Below, one piece after another: positions 62,054 to 64,000 of a DNA stretch of 64,000 bases. The notes beneath the pieces are model-generated. The model was not told where the DNA came from. It made no database searches and worked only from the letters and a program-made list of their open reading frames with translations. The stretch is from positions 124,001-188,000 of the forward strand of contig NDFF03000070.1 in assembly GCA_002150815.3 (NCBI GenBank), read 5' to 3'. Position 1 is the first letter of the stretch. Each line of letters starts with the position of its first letter. Position numbers and translations under genes: made by a program. The DNA is from Grammothele lineata (lineage: Eukaryota > Basidiomycota > Agaricomycetes > Polyporales > Polyporaceae).

Positions 62054-62124
62054 TGCATTAAGGGGGAATCGAACCCCCGGCGGGTCGATGGCAACGACCC
62101 AGGTTACCACTACCCCATTAATGC
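62054..62124 (-). tRNA. tRNA-Gly (GCC)
   Basis: On the minus strand the 71-nt sequence starts GCATTAA and ends TTAATGC plus discriminator A, a perfect 7 bp acceptor stem. The D-arm is TGGGGTAGTGGTAACC, the anticodon loop TTGCCAT with anticodon GCC, and the T-arm GGGGGTTCGATTCCCCC. There is no intron. The A and B box promoter sequences are intact. Confidence 0.95.
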
Positions 62125-62219
62125 TTGGCGGGAACTTCGGGTATTAAATCCACATGTGCGCTCACTTAAGCCTTGAGGGTGTGACGTCTGCACGGATGAA
62201 GGGATGGCCTGGATCCATC

Positions 62220-63695
62220 ATGTCTGTCTCACCTCCCATCCGGCGACTGTCCACGAGCTCTAGCAGCAGGGAAGACCTCATCTACCAGTATGAGGCCGAG
62301 GAGGAGCGCATCATCAACATCCTTTCCAGAAAGCTTGAGCAGGTTAGCCATCTTCTGTCTCTTCCGCCTTCCTCACTCTGACTCCCGAGTCCTTCGATTC
62401 CGCGGTTTCTGCTGCGTTAGCTTCGGGAAGAGAAAATTGAACTCGAAAATGTACTGGAGGCTGAGTCGGAGTCTCACGTCAATAGACTGTCGCGCGAACT
62501 CTCGGCCTTGCGATTAGCACAACAACAACAGCAGCAGCAGCAGCAACCACAGGCCGGCCCATCACATCTTAACGGGAGTGGTAGTGCGTCGCCGCAGGAT
62601 TTCCGGACCACGGCGCAACTTGCCCACCTACTTAGTAGGTCGAATGTCGACCCGACATCTGACATGATCCTTGATGCTCTGCGGCGAGAGAACGAGGCAT
62701 TAAGAAGCCGGTTGGTGGAAACGGAGCAGGACTTCATTCATGTCTCGCGTCTCAATGAGGTCTATCGGGAAGAGCTCATCCAACATCGACGTCGAGTGAG
62801 CCCATTCAATCTGAATTCATTGCCGTAGTAGCTCTCTCATCTGTTGCAGCTCGGCCTTCCCGTCGACAGCCTCATTGGCCTACAGCACGCCGATCCCCTC
62901 TCACAACCTACCCATCGCCGTCCAAGCTTCACCTCCGGCTCACCGTCCAACCCCGTCCACATCCCCCACACCAACCCCGTTCCACTCTCGAACCGTCACG
63001 CGGCCGCAGTGCCGATCCCCCGTCCGCCGTCGCAGATCCGTCGGCCAGCGAACGTGATCTCGTCCGAGTCCACGACGCCACTCTCGCACTCGCCCTCTTC
63101 TACAAGCACGTCCCCCTTCCCCTTCTCACCTGCGACACACTCACCCTTCCCCGGCCCCGCAAGTTACGCCTCCGCCGCAACGAATCTCACTACGCCGCCA
63201 TCGGTGGCTATCAGTCCCCCCGCCGCGTTCGCCGCGGGCGGGGGAGCCGCCGGGGGGCGTGGCTTGTCGTATCCGCTAGTACCTCCTCCATCTCTTTCAT
63301 CCTCGTTTGGATCCCCATCAGTACCTTTCAATCCTCTACGCGAGCCAGACGGAACACCGTCCCCCGCTGAGTCCTTCCATTCTCGTCGGAACTCGTTCAC
63401 CCGCCGGGGTAGCTTCGAGCGAGGAGCGCGGATCGCAGAGACGGGAAGCCTGCGTGGAAGAGGGGGCAGTCAGAGCCGACGGGAAAGCGTCGAACGGGGT
63501 GCTCGGATCGCAGAAACGGGGTCGCTCATCTCAAGGCCGAGAGAGCGAGCGGAGTCGGAGAGTTATGGCGGATTCGTGGGACTGCCCCTGACGGAGATGG
63601 TCGAGGATTCAGATTCTCCGCCTCCAACTGAAGCCGCGGCAAGCGAGAGCAAGGATGGAAGTGGGAGGATAGACCCGCCACTGCCCTCTCTATAA
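62220..63695 (+). CDS. CCDC6-like (DUF2046) coiled-coil protein
   Basis: Three exons (62220-62342, 62421-62795, 62850-63695) give 447 aa. The N-terminal coiled coil reads YEAEEERIINILSRKLEQ then LREEKIELENVLEAESESHVNRL, matching the start of the CCDC6/DUF2046 family (animal CCDC6 is a phosphoprotein linked to the DNA-damage response). A polyglutamine run encoded mainly by CAG/CAA follows at 62520-62550, then another coiled segment (LRRENEALRSRLVETEQDF) and a long Ser/Pro-rich tail. In the tail ERGARIAETGSL occurs twice in direct order. Other in-frame ATGs at 62154 and 62196 are possible starts; I chose 62220. The fungal function is unknown. Confidence 0.78.
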
Positions 63696-63900
63696 CGCCA
63701 TCTCGCCTCCACGTACGTCCTCCCGCGCAATTTCGCCCATTCCTGAACCTCATCGTGAACCATCGCTCAGCCTTTCTAGTGCAATTATTAGCGTGTAAGA
63801 TGTCGATGAACTCACTTATGGACCCTCACGTTTCTTGGACATCAGAAGTGTACGATAGCAAGGACGTAACGTATCTCATCTTCAATGAACTCGTAATGCG

Positions 63901-63990
63901 TCATTCCCAGTCGAGTTTGATCACTCCAAGAGAGGCATGCGAGGCATAGTAGCCAGTCGGGCCCGTGGTGAGTCCGCAGTCCTCGCTTCA
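63901..63990 (-). CDS. 3' end of an unidentified minus-strand gene (partial)
   Basis: On the minus strand a stop at 63903-63901 closes a frame reading GLTTGPTGYYASHASLGVIKLDWE. Upstream in frame there is a stop near 63990, so an intron must end at about 63975-63985. The C-terminal sequence looks protein-like rather than random, but I cannot name the family. The rest of the gene would lie beyond the window. Confidence 0.3.
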
Positions 63991-64000
63991 AAATCAACTG

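Overview
The window is nuclear DNA from a filamentous basidiomycete, most likely an Agaricomycete of the polypore type. The evidence is GC-rich coding sequence, genes split by many 50-70 bp GT-AG introns with CTAAC-like branch points, and a gene set that fits this group: an Fet3/Ftr1 pair, a CYP53-type P450, a membrane-bound SREBP, a PRC2 Su(z)12 homologue and a sphingolipid delta-4 desaturase. The species cannot be read from the sequence. I rebuilt 19 complete intron-containing protein genes by splicing and checked codon phase across every junction. I also see one tRNA, one partial gene at the right edge, one probable non-autonomous DNA transposon and several gene-poor stretches.

Layout. 0.4-2.4 kb: PC-esterase/TBL-like membrane protein (+). 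3.4-8.3 kb: high-affinity iron uptake module, ferroxidase FET3 (-) and iron permease FTR1 (+), transcribed divergently from a 1 kb promoter holding two exact and one near-exact ATCAGATAA sites for the iron-sensing GATA repressor. 8.3-13.1 kb: gene desert with four degenerate copies of a ~200-230 bp repeat. 13.1-16.4 kb: SREBP (-). 16.4-19.4 kb: gene-poor, with a possible F-box-like relic. 19.4-26.7 kb: Ysc84/Lsb3 actin-patch protein (-), D-amino-acid oxidase (+), MTH1-like Nudix hydrolase (-), sphingolipid delta-4 desaturase (-). 27.0-29.7 kb: Su(z)12/VEFS-box PRC2 subunit (+). 29.8-31.1 kb: terminal-inverted-repeat element. 31.3-34.4 kb: CDK9/Bur1 kinase (+). 35.0-43.8 kb: NatA subunit Naa15 (-) and cohesin regulator Pds5 (+), head to head. 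44.3-49.3 kb: ribosomal protein eL42, a CCCH zinc-finger coiled-coil protein, and a small uncharacterised protein (all +). 49.6-55.9 kb: Listerin/Ltn1 E3 ligase (+). 56.3-61.4 kb: CYP53-like P450 (-) and a small heat-shock protein with a long Gln/Pro-rich head (-). 62.0-64.0 kb: tRNA-Gly(GCC) (-), CCDC6-like coiled-coil protein (+), and the 3' end of an unidentified gene (-).

Most of the window is conserved housekeeping sequence, and no undescribed multi-gene system is apparent. Functional links visible from the sequence are the Fet3-Ftr1 pair with its iron GATA sites, a sterol/sphingolipid theme (SREBP and the delta-4 desaturase, not adjacent), and a run of core chromatin, transcription and translation-quality genes. 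The most unusual signals are an FTR1 intron that is almost entirely a run of 57 C with no possible branch-point adenosine, a 6-nt microexon in the Ysc84 gene, an eL42 terminal exon whose only coding content is the stop codon, the TIR element just upstream of the CDK9 gene, and the repeat array in the desert.
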